From the NCBI GenBank assembly GCA_022360095.1, contig JAKSDK010000356.1:53367-117366 (forward strand): a stretch of DNA of 64,000 nt, written 5' to 3'. Made by a program: the position numbers and the translations under genes. Positions 25,886 to 34,620 of the stretch are shown here, piece after piece. Positions within the stretch are counted from its first letter, which is position 1, and each line of letters opens with the position of its first letter. The notes under the pieces are model-generated. The model saw nothing but the letters and a program-made list of their open reading frames with translations, was not told the origin of the DNA and made no database searches. Source of the stretch: Phycisphaerales bacterium. Its GTDB lineage: Bacteria; Planctomycetota; Phycisphaerae; UBA1845; UTPLA1.

Positions 25886-26442
25886 AGTACTTCCCACCAT
25901 CCGGAGTAATTGGACACCAGAATGAACAGCGTTCCGATCGTTAATGGAATCGCATACGGCAACGCAACGCTCGACTCGTTGAGTTTCCTAGCCGAGCCGA
26001 AATCGCTAAAAGCCGTCTTTGTCGAACTCAACTTGGTAAAAACAAGATTGAGATTCATGAAGGTCCGCAGCCAGCTTCGCTGATAGGCGACGATTGCCAA
26101 AGCCATCGCGCCGCCAAACAGACCGCCGACAACAACGGCGTAAAAAGTCATCTGAGGCCCCAACCAGGCCCCGAGTGCTGCCATGAATTTCACGTCGCCC
26201 GCGCCCATGGCGTTCATGAGCCAAAGCAGGATGAGCAAGCTGAATCCGGCGAGGATTCCCAACAAGCCGGTTTTCAGTCCAGGCCATCCGAAACAGAACA
26301 TCTGGGTCGCCAGGCCGGTCATCGCGATCGTTGCATTCAGCCAATTGGGAACACGGTGGAAGCGGAAGTCGTTCCAACTCGCGTAAAGCGTAGCCGGGAC
26401 GATTGCCGCCAACATCCATTCCTCAAATCCGAACTGCAACAT
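25882..26442 (-). CDS. cpaA: Prepilin peptidase CpaA/TadV
   Basis: An A24-family aspartic prepilin peptidase of 186 residues (start ATG 26442; a GTG five codons earlier is also in frame). The two catalytic Asp sites are visible: 'ASWNDFRFHRVPN' (D25) and 'GAGDVKFMAALG'. About six membrane helices are predictable. It cleaves the leaders of Flp, TadE and similar pseudopilins. It lacks the N-methyltransferase domain of PilD-type enzymes, as expected for Tad systems. The stop overlaps the tadE start. Confidence 0.92.
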   Translation of the reverse strand: MLQFGFEEWMLAAIVPATLYASWNDFRFHRVPNWLNATIAMTGLATQMFCFGWPGLKTGLLGILAGFSLLILLWLMNAMGAGDVKFMAALGAWLGPQMTFYAVVVGGLFGGAMALAIVAYQRSWLRTFMNLNLVFTKLSSTKTAFSDFGSARKLNESSVALPYAIPLTIGTLFILVSNYSGWWEVL

Positions 26443-26640
26443 CACAACACCATCCACATTCGACAGGCTGCCCGCTCCACTCTGATCTCTGACCAGAACG
26501 CTGACGGGCGAGGGCCATACCCCCGCCCGCCCTCGTTTGATCGTTTAGCGGAAAAAAGCCATCCTGGCCGGCATATCTGCGCAAATCCATGCGCGTCGGC
26601 GAACCGGTACGCTTCATACCAGTCTGCCATCGCAAATGCC

Positions 26641-26814
26641 TTACGGCATCGCACTTTCAATGTCCACGAAGACGTCCGAAACCTTGTCACCCAGGGCGCT
26701 AATCGCGGCCAGGGAGATGACGATAATCAGGGCGAGCATCACAGCGTACTCAGTCGCCGTTGCACCCTCTTCGTCCTTCCAAAACGACTTCATTCGATTC
26801 ACAATACCCTTCAT
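26641..26814 (-). CDS. flp: Flp/Fap major pilin
   Basis: A 57-residue pilin, easy to miss because of its size. The leader 'MKGIVNRMKSFWKDEEG' ends in Gly17, followed by mature 'ATATEYAVMLALIIVISL'. Glu+5 and Tyr+6 after the cleavage point are the Flp hallmark, as is the hydrophobic helix. AAGGAG sits seven bases before the ATG. It is the first gene of the Tad operon, with the peptidase gene about 200 bases downstream, which allows high pilin expression relative to the machinery. It polymerises into the adhesive Tad pilus. Confidence 0.93.
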   Translation of the reverse strand: MKGIVNRMKSFWKDEEGATATEYAVMLALIIVISLAAISALGDKVSDVFVDIESAMP

Positions 26815-27436
26815 CGCATTCTCCTTTCGAGCAGAACGACGGACGCGCCGCCAGGCCCGGTCAGCGGCTCCATGCCGTCAACGAGACCTCCCAATACCCG
26901 GTCTCCCCACCTTTGGAGAGACTCTACAAGATCGACAGCGTCCGTTCCGCCGACTCCCTATCCGCAGGAGCTGGATTCTCTAGTGAGATTCCGCTCCATG
27001 AACTTTCAGTAACGCAGCAAATGACGGTTCGATGTCGTTAACTCACGGTCAACCGATGCCTATGCGGCTTCCTGCCTGTCCGTGCCGAACACCGACCCGA
27101 GGTGACTTGTCATTCTTTCCTCTTTGGAATGAATGCTTGTTGTCCCCCCACCTAATCCTTTGGCTTCCGAGAGACGAACGGTTCAGTCGGCCTCGGAGAG
27201 CCATCTGCGCCTTCGCCTCACTCCAATACTGCCATCGACGAAAGCCAGTAAGAACATAAGATTCATCAGATCGGGAAGCAAATTGAAATCACTGCAAGAA
27301 ACGTTTTTGTCCTGTGATCGGACGAGGATTTTTCGATTGGGGTGATATCGGGCTGGTCTAAATTCGTTCGGGAGTACGCCGCCGTCATGCCGCCGATATT
27401 CCTATCTTCACCTGTTCTTGCTCATCCCCGGCGTTA
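26815..27436. promoter_or_regulatory. Leader/promoter region of the Tad operon
   Basis: About 620 bases between flp and the terminator of the PEP-CTERM gene, without a convincing ORF. It should hold the flp promoter. On the transcribed strand a hairpin can form at 26901-26922 (GTCTCTCC...GGGGAGAC with a six-base loop) in the untranslated leader. I found no sigma-54 consensus and no known riboswitch pattern. Confidence 0.4.
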
Positions 27437-27489
27437 ATAAAAAAAGCCCGCCGTTGCACTCAGCTTTACAAAGCGTGCAGCAGCGGACT
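27437..27489 (-). terminator. Rho-independent terminator of the PEP-CTERM gene
   Basis: On the minus strand an imperfect stem (CCGCTGCTGCAC pairing with GTGCAACGGCGG) with a loop that contains GCTTTGTAAAGC is followed by GGC and seven T. It starts about 40 bases after the stop at 27531. Confidence 0.75.
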
Positions 27490-27530
27490 TGCTGGTACGG
27501 CCTCTTGATATCAGACGCTATGGATCGACG

Positions 27531-28268
27531 TTACGATCTTTTCTTTCTCTTCAAACAAAGCATTGCGCAAAAACCAAAAAGACCGATCGATGCAGGCTCG
27601 GGGACCGCCTGAATCGAGATGTTATCCAATTGAACATCATAATCATCAAAGGAGAAGAAGAACCCGGGCTCGAGCGTGGTAAACGCGATCTCATCGATGC
27701 CTGCGAGGACGTCCGTGAATGTGCGATCCGCCGGGAGGATCGGCTCGAATGTATTCGGGTCTTCATCACCGAATCCGCCCCACCCTGCGGGGAGGGACGT
27801 GGATAACGGATCGTCGATCGTGACGGAGAATGTCGTCCAATCCGGATGTGCAGCGGCGGAAATGTCGGTGAACTTATACCACACGCTGACCCACGGCGCA
27901 GTGGTGGATACGTTGTCATAATCACGCAGCTCGACGAGCCAAGGTCGAGAGACCGGGAAAAACGTGCCGATTTGGTTGACCTTGACGTCGACGGCCAGGC
28001 TGACCTCGGTGAACTGCGTATAGTCCATGACGAAGTCGGTATTCGTGTTATTGAAAAATGTGATACCGAAATTGTTGAAGGTCGTGTGAAAGTTGGCATC
28101 AGGATTGCCTCCCGTGGGATCAATCACCGTGATGCCTCCGGACCCCTGGGGCCCCTGCCATCCCTCCGGTCCGTTCTCAAAGGTCGTGACGGCTGCGGTG
28201 GCGTGCACGGCACCGCACAGCATGACCATCCAAGCCCCCACGTATGCGCTTTTGTTGATTCTTGTCAT
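27531..28268 (-). CDS. PEP-CTERM sorting-domain protein
   Basis: A 245-residue exported protein. ATG 28268 is chosen: GGAGG lies six bases upstream and a signal peptide follows ('AYVGAWMVMLCGAVHATA'). The longer open frame to 28526 overlaps the kinase gene and is polar. The body starts 'TTFENGPEGWQGPQGSGG' and is a beta-sandwich like laminin-IV or carbohydrate-binding modules of PEP-CTERM proteins. The tail 'VPEPASIGLFGFCAMLCLKRKKRS' region has the three-part PEP-CTERM signal: VPEP, a hydrophobic helix and a basic end. It is recognised by an exosortase, which is not encoded in this window. Confidence 0.9.
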   Translation of the reverse strand: MTRINKSAYVGAWMVMLCGAVHATAAVTTFENGPEGWQGPQGSGGITVIDPTGGNPDANFHTTFNNFGITFFNNTNTDFVMDYTQFTEVSLAVDVKVNQIGTFFPVSRPWLVELRDYDNVSTTAPWVSVWYKFTDISAAAHPDWTTFSVTIDDPLSTSLPAGWGGFGDEDPNTFEPILPADRTFTDVLAGIDEIAFTTLEPGFFFSFDDYDVQLDNISIQAVPEPASIGLFGFCAMLCLKRKKRS

Positions 28269-28419
28269 TCCAGTCCTCCATTGAAACAAGAGATTTGAGA
28301 GTCTCGCCACGACGCATGCCGGAACCGAACATGTGTCTGCGGCATCCAAGGACACGCTTTCGACTAGCTCCGCGAAGAACTCCCCCCCGTCCCGCCAGTT
28401 TTTTTCCCCTTGCCGAGAA

Positions 28420-31203
28420 CTATCCCTGGCGCGGAATCTCTGAATCACACCGGATGTGGTCGTGGGGCTTTCCCCAGGTGTGATAGAGGTCCAACAGGAC
28501 ACCTTTGAGGATCGGCGTGATCTCATTGTCGTAGAAACGCTCGCAGCCCTTCTTATAGGCGGTCAGAAGCACGTGCTCGGCCTCTTCGAAGCGGCCGCAA
28601 CGCGTAAGCGACGCCCCAAGCGCGCCTTGTGTATTGAGCGTTTCGATACATCCCCCGGGATGGGTCTCACGCCAGATTTCGAGCGATTCTTCCAGCACCG
28701 GGACGGCTTCGTCATACCTGCCCGTTTGATAAAGCAACTCACCCAAGGTCTTGAGCGAACGAGCCACTTGGTGATGGCTTTTCGGAAACGCAGCTCGCAA
28801 ACTCACCAGAGCCTCGCGAATCCGGGCTTCCGCCTGATCGGCCTTGTTGTGGGCGGCGTCGATTCGAGCGAGACTGACGTTTGTCAGCGCAATGTCGTAA
28901 TGGTCATCGGGTAACAGGGCTCTCCGTAATTCGAGGGCCTGGTTTAAGACCACCGATGCCTCGTCGAATCGACCCAGATCAATCAAAGTGACGCCCAGCT
29001 GGTTCAGGCTGTTGGCGACGAATGCGTGCTCATCTCCAAGGGAACTCCGATAAATGCCCTGCGATTCCTCAAACAAAACAAGCGCGGCCTCCGGCTTATT
29101 TTCGATCCGCCGGACGACACCGAGGTTGTTGAGCAGATGCGCGATCAGAAGATGGTCGGGATCCAGAATCTTACGACAGATTTTCAATGATTGCTGAAAG
29201 AAGTGCTCGGCCTTGCCGTACTCGCCAATATCATGGTACAGGCCCGCGAGATTGTTGAGGCTCGTGGCCACGTTCGCATGTTCTTCACCATAAAAGGCCC
29301 CAATTCGTTCAACGGCGATGCGAGCCAGCGCCTCGGCTTCCGCCATACGACCATTGTGACTGAAGACGATGGCCAACGTATTGGCTGCGCTGCCATCGTC
29401 CTCTTCGGGATGATGTTCAAGAATCTCCATCGCCCTGATGAGCAAGGGTTCCGCTTCATCGTACCGTCCTAGATGGCGTTTCAATTCCGCGAGTGAGACG
29501 AGTGAGCGCGCATAAAGAGGTTGATCCGCCGTCTCAATACGCTCCAGGAGGGTCTGCACATTTCGTAGGAGTCGTTCGGCTTCCTCTGATTTGCGCGGAA
29601 TAATGAGACAGGCGGCCAGATCCTGTTGCGCGGACGCGAATAGCACGGATTCCGGATCGATTTGTTTGTGAAGCTGCATCGACCTGCGAAAGTGTTTTTC
29701 CGCAAGATCGAAGTGCCCAAGATTGAGGTACGTGCTCGCGATGACGGTTTGGATTTCGGCCTCGACGTCCGGTTGATCGCCCAGGTCCGTCGAGAGTTTC
29801 GGCGCAAACCGGTCCAGGATTTCACGAACCGTGACGTCGCGTCCACGCGCGTTTCCGGGATTGGCTGCGGAAAAGATATCAACCAGATAGGACTTGATAC
29901 TTTCCGCCTTGACGCGCTGAACGTTCTCCCGGACAGCGATCCGTTCAGCCCGATGCCGCTGTTCGGCTTCACGGACCCAGAACGTCAGGCTTACCGTCGT
30001 TGCAGCGGCCAGGCTGAGCGCCATGACAAGCACCGCCGCGACCAGGGCCCGGTTCCTTTTGGCGAACATTCGAAGTTGATACGTCAGGCTGGCAGGCCGC
30101 GCCGTAATCGGCTCATCATCCAGGAACCTTCGGATGTCACCGGCGAGCTCGGAAACGGAAGCGTATCGAACGTGCGGCTCCTTGGCGATTGCCTTGAGGA
30201 TGATGGTCTCCAGATCGCCGCGCAAACTCCGATCGATCATGCAGGGTTTGCGGGGTGACAGGTTTTGAATGATGTTGATCGCCTCCGGAATGGGCTTGTC
30301 TTCCACGACGTACGGAAGTTGGCTGCACATCAGTTCATACAGGACGATCCCGAGGGAGTACACGTCGCTACGAACGTCGGCGTGATGTGAGTGGCCGCTG
30401 ATCTGCTCCGGGCTCGTGTAATTCAGTGTGCCGATCAGCTCCCCCTGGCGTGTCTGGACGGCTTGATCCGCGTCCGAATTCAGCACGCGCGCGATCCCAA
30501 AGTCAATGACCTTCGGACATCCCGACGCATCCACGAGAATGTTGTACGGCTTAAGATCGCGGTGGATCACTCCGTTCTGGTGTCCATGGTGTACGGCATC
30601 ACAAACTTTGAGCAACAGTCTGAGCCTGGCACCGCGGTCAAGCTGCGCGCGATCCGCATATTGAGTGATCGATGTTGCCTCATCGATATACTCCATGACG
30701 AAAAACGGCATGTGCTCGTCGTTCAAAGCAAAAGTGCCCGCATCATGCACTTGCGCGATGTGGGGATGCCGCAAGCGACCGAGAATGGCGGCTTCATCTT
30801 TGAATCGACGAAACGCCGTACCGTGCGAAAATGCCGTTCGGCAGATTTTGATGGCGACCGTTCGTTGCGGATCGTCCTGTAGGGCCTCGTACACGAGTCC
30901 CATGCCGCCGGACGCAATAAGGCGGACCAGTTGGTAACCGCCGATCCGCCGGCCATTCAGCGTCGGCGCCAGATCCGCCAGCGTATCGCCGGTCAGGGCG
31001 CCGCTCGCCGGGGGCTCGATAAATCCGTGGGATTTGCTGTGCCCGGCCAGCAATCGCGTCACCTGGGCGCGAAGTTCTTCGTCATCCCCGCACTTGGTGC
31101 GGACAAACTGTGCGCGCTCGGCCTCCGGCTGATCCAGTGCGGCAAGAAACAGCTCTTCAATCTGTTTCCATTTTCCGGAGCTAAGATTGGCCGCAGAGTT
31201 CAC
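28420..31203 (-). CDS. Ser/Thr protein kinase with transmembrane helix and TPR repeats
   Basis: A 927-residue protein. An N-terminal helical segment is followed by a kinase domain from about residue 88: 'LIASGGMGLVYEAL' (Gly loop), K119 in 'VAIKICR', 'HRDLKPYN' (214-221), 'DFGIAR' (234-239), then 'TLNYTSPEQISG'. A membrane helix lies near 385-410 ('LVAAVLVMALSLAAATTVSL'). The rest is about ten tetratricopeptide repeats, for example 'YARSLVSLAELKRHLGRYDEAEPLLIRA'-type and 'ATSLNNLAGLYHDIGEYGKAEHFF'-type units. The start is GTG 31203 with AGGAGG 11 bases upstream. ECF sigma plus such kinases are a known planctomycete pairing, so it probably controls the sigma factor at 31248-31808. Confidence 0.92.
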   Translation of the reverse strand: MNSAANLSSGKWKQIEELFLAALDQPEAERAQFVRTKCGDDEELRAQVTRLLAGHSKSHGFIEPPASGALTGDTLADLAPTLNGRRIGGYQLVRLIASGGMGLVYEALQDDPQRTVAIKICRTAFSHGTAFRRFKDEAAILGRLRHPHIAQVHDAGTFALNDEHMPFFVMEYIDEATSITQYADRAQLDRGARLRLLLKVCDAVHHGHQNGVIHRDLKPYNILVDASGCPKVIDFGIARVLNSDADQAVQTRQGELIGTLNYTSPEQISGHSHHADVRSDVYSLGIVLYELMCSQLPYVVEDKPIPEAINIIQNLSPRKPCMIDRSLRGDLETIILKAIAKEPHVRYASVSELAGDIRRFLDDEPITARPASLTYQLRMFAKRNRALVAAVLVMALSLAAATTVSLTFWVREAEQRHRAERIAVRENVQRVKAESIKSYLVDIFSAANPGNARGRDVTVREILDRFAPKLSTDLGDQPDVEAEIQTVIASTYLNLGHFDLAEKHFRRSMQLHKQIDPESVLFASAQQDLAACLIIPRKSEEAERLLRNVQTLLERIETADQPLYARSLVSLAELKRHLGRYDEAEPLLIRAMEILEHHPEEDDGSAANTLAIVFSHNGRMAEAEALARIAVERIGAFYGEEHANVATSLNNLAGLYHDIGEYGKAEHFFQQSLKICRKILDPDHLLIAHLLNNLGVVRRIENKPEAALVLFEESQGIYRSSLGDEHAFVANSLNQLGVTLIDLGRFDEASVVLNQALELRRALLPDDHYDIALTNVSLARIDAAHNKADQAEARIREALVSLRAAFPKSHHQVARSLKTLGELLYQTGRYDEAVPVLEESLEIWRETHPGGCIETLNTQGALGASLTRCGRFEEAEHVLLTAYKKGCERFYDNEITPILKGVLLDLYHTWGKPHDHIRCDSEIPRQG

Positions 31204-31247
31204 GGAACACCCGTCCTCCTGGGAAACACGAGGTCAAACAAACGACC

Positions 31248-31808
31248 TTATCTGTTGATCTCTGCGCGGAGCCATGCGCGCGCGGTGGTCCAGTCGCGCT
31301 CAATGGTTCGCAGAGGCGTTCTCAGTAACTCCGCGATTTCCGGTAGGGTCATCCCGCCAAAAAATCTCATCTCGACCACATCACTTTTTCGCGGATCGAG
31401 ATCGGCGAGGCGTTCCAGAGCCTCATCCAAAGCGACCAGATCGATGGCCCGCTCCTCGAAAGAGGCCACCGCCTCATCAAGCTCGATACGATGGGCATTT
31501 CCCCCTCGTTTGACGGCATGGCGAGTCCGGGCCCGATCCACCAAAATGCGGCGCATGACTTTCGCCGCGACGCCGAAGAATTGTATACGGTTCCCCCAGC
31601 CGGCCGACTTTTGCCCAATGAGACGCAGATAGGCTTCGTGCACCAGCGCCGTGGTCTGAAGCGTATGGCCCCGGCGTTCGCGGTGTAAGTATGCCGCCGC
31701 AATCTTGCGAAGCTCGTTGTAGACCAATGGGAACAGGTCATCGACGGCCTGTGCATTGCCATTGCCGACAGATTCGAGCAATTGAGTGATCTGTGCGGGT
31801 GATGCCAT
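31248..31808 (-). CDS. ECF RNA polymerase sigma factor (planctomycete Ser/Thr-kinase-associated type)
   Basis: A 186-residue ECF sigma factor. Region 2 is 'DDLFPLVYNELRKIAAAYLHRER' with 'TLQTTALVHEAYLRLI'. Region 4 is 'LERLADLDPRKSDVVEMRFFGGMTLPEIAELL' then 'LRTIERDWTTARAWL' (the DNA-binding helix). The 'HTLQTTALVHEAYLRL' block is typical of the kinase-linked group abundant in planctomycetes. There is no anti-sigma factor nearby; the kinase encoded 44 bases downstream is the likely regulator. The ATG is preceded by GGGGTAGG. Confidence 0.92.
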   Translation of the reverse strand: MASPAQITQLLESVGNGNAQAVDDLFPLVYNELRKIAAAYLHRERRGHTLQTTALVHEAYLRLIGQKSAGWGNRIQFFGVAAKVMRRILVDRARTRHAVKRGGNAHRIELDEAVASFEERAIDLVALDEALERLADLDPRKSDVVEMRFFGGMTLPEIAELLRTPLRTIERDWTTARAWLRAEINR

Positions 31809-32044
31809 GCCAACCTACCCCAAAGACTCATTGTACACCACCGAATCGCTGAATTCGCGATTTGGCGGTTCCGCGCCGCGTTCAAAAAAGACGCTACGTG
31901 CTATGGATTCGTGCGTCGCGTCACGGAAGTCATTTTTGGCCAGTGAATTGTGCCAAGAACGCGAAATCGCACGATATCCGTCCCGGCTGATTATGGGACA
32001 CCGAAGATCCAATGGTTCGTCTGATGTCAGGCGAGGAATTAGGA

Positions 32045-33307
32045 TTAAGGTTCCAGGCGCCAGTATGCCTCGGCGTCAAAATGGTCGGTGACGATCTCAC
32101 CGGACCTCAGCCATTCGTCCCACCAGGTTTCGAAAGACGCGACAGCTTCATTGATCGACTTGGCCCTTGCAGCCCCTCGCCTGGTCTGCCAGTCCGGAAG
32201 GTAATCCGGACGACGCCCCAAAACGACATCGAACTCGATCCATTGGCCACCCTTTAGGACCTGGACGGAGGGATTGCCTTTGCCTGGATCGAGATCGCGA
32301 CCGTTCGGTAAGCGGCGGTTTCCTTGAATTTGAAACATCCCCTGAACCTGATCCAGTTGAGGCCCTACCAGAGCCTCCGCAATCGGTTCGCCTCGAGTCC
32401 ACTTGGAGAAAACATCCGCCGCGTCTTCAGGCGAGATCGGCACGCCGTCCAAGGCGATCAGCAAATCGCCCCTCGCCAACTTATTTGAGGCACCCGTTCC
32501 CGCCGGTTTCGCCTCAACGCGCAGCGCCACTCCGCCCTTCGGAACTCTCGGGTCGTCCTCGTTTCGCACAATGCTCGTCTCGAGTTTCGAAAACGACCTG
32601 GGATCAAAATCGGGATTGTCATCCTGATTCAGATGCATTCCTTTGCCGCCCCGGAGAATGCCTAAACGACATACTGCACCGACCTTTTGTGATCCGATCC
32701 AACCGGTGAAATCCAATGCAGATCGTTTTCCCGTCGCGCGCTCCCCGTTTAAGGACAGAATCAGGTCCCCGGCCATCAACCCGGCACGATCCGCGGCCGT
32801 CGAGGGAAAGACCCGATCGACCAAAATACCGGACGAACCCGCTGGAATGCGGGGAAAACTATGAGAATACTCAGAGCGCCCCGTGTGCTGAATTCCCAGG
32901 AAAGCCGATCCCGGTCCCACCATTTCAGCGATATAGATTTCCCGAATGATGCGCTTGATGCGTACGCGAACCTCATGACCCGGCGCGATTCGAAGTGCGT
33001 TTCGAAGTGGCTCGTAGAGTTCAGGTCCTCGATTCATCATCACTTGGGTCGCGCGTTCTCTGATCCGCCAGTTCACACTACCCAATTCTTTGATGAGTTT
33101 CGCCGTCGCTTTGTCGGGCAAATCATTCGCGGAAGTCGCGCCAGCCCTGTCTTCGGCGAACACCGAACCGCCGTAAAAAAGCAATCCCAAGAAGAGAATA
33201 TTGAAAAATGAGGTTTTTTCGCGAAATACCACGAACATCATCCGTCCAAAACCGAGCATCATTCCCCTTATTCTATGCAAATATCGTATGCGTTGCCACG
33301 ATTGCAT
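32045..33307 (-). CDS. Secreted/anchored PDZ-domain protein
   Basis: A 420-residue exported protein. ATG 33307 overlaps the preceding gene's stop as TAATG; an ATG near 33241 would give a tidier signal peptide ('FFNILFLGLLFYGGSVFA'). A helical segment (ATAKLIKELGSVNWRIRERA, HEAT-like) is followed by a PDZ domain ('GSAFLGIQ', 'GILVDRVFPSTAADRAGLMAGDLILSLNGERA') and a second, weaker PDZ-like unit ('GVALRVEAKPAGTGASNKLARGDLLIALDG'). No protease triad is present, so this is a binding protein, not HtrA. It is coupled to the glycosyltransferase gene, suggesting an envelope role. Confidence 0.75.
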   Translation of the reverse strand: MQSWQRIRYLHRIRGMMLGFGRMMFVVFREKTSFFNILFLGLLFYGGSVFAEDRAGATSANDLPDKATAKLIKELGSVNWRIRERATQVMMNRGPELYEPLRNALRIAPGHEVRVRIKRIIREIYIAEMVGPGSAFLGIQHTGRSEYSHSFPRIPAGSSGILVDRVFPSTAADRAGLMAGDLILSLNGERATGKRSALDFTGWIGSQKVGAVCRLGILRGGKGMHLNQDDNPDFDPRSFSKLETSIVRNEDDPRVPKGGVALRVEAKPAGTGASNKLARGDLLIALDGVPISPEDAADVFSKWTRGEPIAEALVGPQLDQVQGMFQIQGNRRLPNGRDLDPGKGNPSVQVLKGGQWIEFDVVLGRRPDYLPDWQTRRGAARAKSINEAVASFETWWDEWLRSGEIVTDHFDAEAYWRLEP

Positions 33308-34563
33308 TAGAACGGAACGTGAGTGTCTCCAAGCGTCTTGTTTTGTGGCATGGGAACGTCACAACGCCGTGATTGCCCTTGTCGATACAGTTCAAGCAGG
33401 GCCTGCACCGTTTGCTGCCAATTATACCGGTCCTTCACGGCCCGTTTGCCATTTTGCCCGAGGCGGCGGCGCAGGTTTGCGTCCTGAAGCTGAATGATCG
33501 TTTCTGCCAAGGATTGCGGGTCGCGGTCCTTGAAGATCAGGCCGCAATCCGCATCGGTAACCACGCGCACCATGGGGCGAACGTCGCTGACCACAACCGG
33601 CTTGCCCACGATCATGAACTGAAAAATCTTGTTCGGCATGGTTGTCTCGACATGTGGCGTCGAAATATGTGGAATCAGGCAAACCTTGCTCAGTTTGATG
33701 TAGGTGGGCAGTGATTCAAAGGACTGGAACCCCGCGAAAGTGACACACTCGGTTAATCCCAGGTCCTGCGACAGTTGTTCGAGTTCTCCACGGCTGACGC
33801 CTTCCCCGACGAGCATTAGTTTCGCAGTCGGGATCACCTTAATTACGGCGGGCATCGCCCGGATGGCTGTGTCCAAGCCGCGGTGAGGATTGAGAACACC
33901 GACGTAAAGGATGGTGAAACGCCGGTGGTGGCTCTTGACAAGCGTTTCGTCCACGGGCAGAGCGCCGAAGTAATCGCTGTCCTCGGTATTCGTGACGACG
34001 ACGATGTCCCGGCGAGACTTGCCGAGTCCTTCGATTCGGGCAATCTGCTCGTCCGCCACGACGATGACCTTTCTTGACCATCGACAGGCGATTTTCTCCT
34101 CGAGCCTCAGCAGTGCCAGCAACAGGAAGGCCAGGCGCTTGAATTTCTGGTATGCCGCGGCCTCAAAGCCCATCTTGAGCATGACGGTGTAATGTTCGTG
34201 CATATCGAAAACGACGGGGATTCGCAGCAGTTTGCCCGCAAGAGAAGTGGCCAGCGCATAGGGTAAATCATGGACGTGCAAGGCATCGAACCGATGTTTT
34301 CGACAACCCCACAGGATGTGAAACAAAATGGCGTATCTTTGAAAAAGATAATAGAACAGATCGGCCATGATTCGCTTATGCTGGAAAGGCAGGGGAACTC
34401 GGATGACATGAACGCCATCGATGATCTCCTCCGCTGCCTGTCCCTGGCCGCGTCGCGCCATTAGAAAAACCTTGTGACCATCACGAATCAGGTCGCGCGC
34501 CTCCCGTTCGACTCGGCGGTCGGGTGGGTACTTCTGACTCGAAAGTACCATCAGGATGTTCAC
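33307..34563 (-). CDS. GT4-family glycosyltransferase
   Basis: A 418-residue GT-B enzyme. GTG 34563 is chosen because GGAG lies seven bases upstream and it yields 'MNILMVLSSQKYPPDRRVEREA', matching family N-termini; the frame is open 11 codons further. The acceptor-side domain has 'FDALHVHDLPYALA' and 'VVFDMHEHY'. The donor domain has 'FTILYVGVLNPHRGLDTAI', 'AKLMLVGEG', 'CLIPHISTPHVETTMPNKIFQFM' (E-x7-E-type region) and 'GKPVVVSDV'. It probably adds a sugar to a surface glycan from an NDP-sugar. Confidence 0.88.
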   Translation of the reverse strand: MNILMVLSSQKYPPDRRVEREARDLIRDGHKVFLMARRGQGQAAEEIIDGVHVIRVPLPFQHKRIMADLFYYLFQRYAILFHILWGCRKHRFDALHVHDLPYALATSLAGKLLRIPVVFDMHEHYTVMLKMGFEAAAYQKFKRLAFLLLALLRLEEKIACRWSRKVIVVADEQIARIEGLGKSRRDIVVVTNTEDSDYFGALPVDETLVKSHHRRFTILYVGVLNPHRGLDTAIRAMPAVIKVIPTAKLMLVGEGVSRGELEQLSQDLGLTECVTFAGFQSFESLPTYIKLSKVCLIPHISTPHVETTMPNKIFQFMIVGKPVVVSDVRPMVRVVTDADCGLIFKDRDPQSLAETIIQLQDANLRRRLGQNGKRAVKDRYNWQQTVQALLELYRQGQSRRCDVPMPQNKTLGDTHVPF

Positions 34564-34620
34564 ATCGTTTCTCCGCGCGATTGCTTGAGGGCGCACTGGT
34601 TTACAGACCTTGTCGAATCG

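Noticed and set aside
15234..26814. General type II secretion or type IVa pilus locus
   Set aside because: TadA/B/C, TadZ, CpaB, TadE/G and a Flp pilin are present, while type IVa pilins, PilM-P and a PilD-type bifunctional peptidase are absent.
26901..26922. Cyclic-di-GMP riboswitch ahead of flp
   Set aside because: Only a simple hairpin is seen; the conserved core of known classes is absent.
27531..28268. Exosortase system next to the PEP-CTERM protein
   Set aside because: No exosortase or related gene was found in the window; the sorting enzyme must lie elsewhere.
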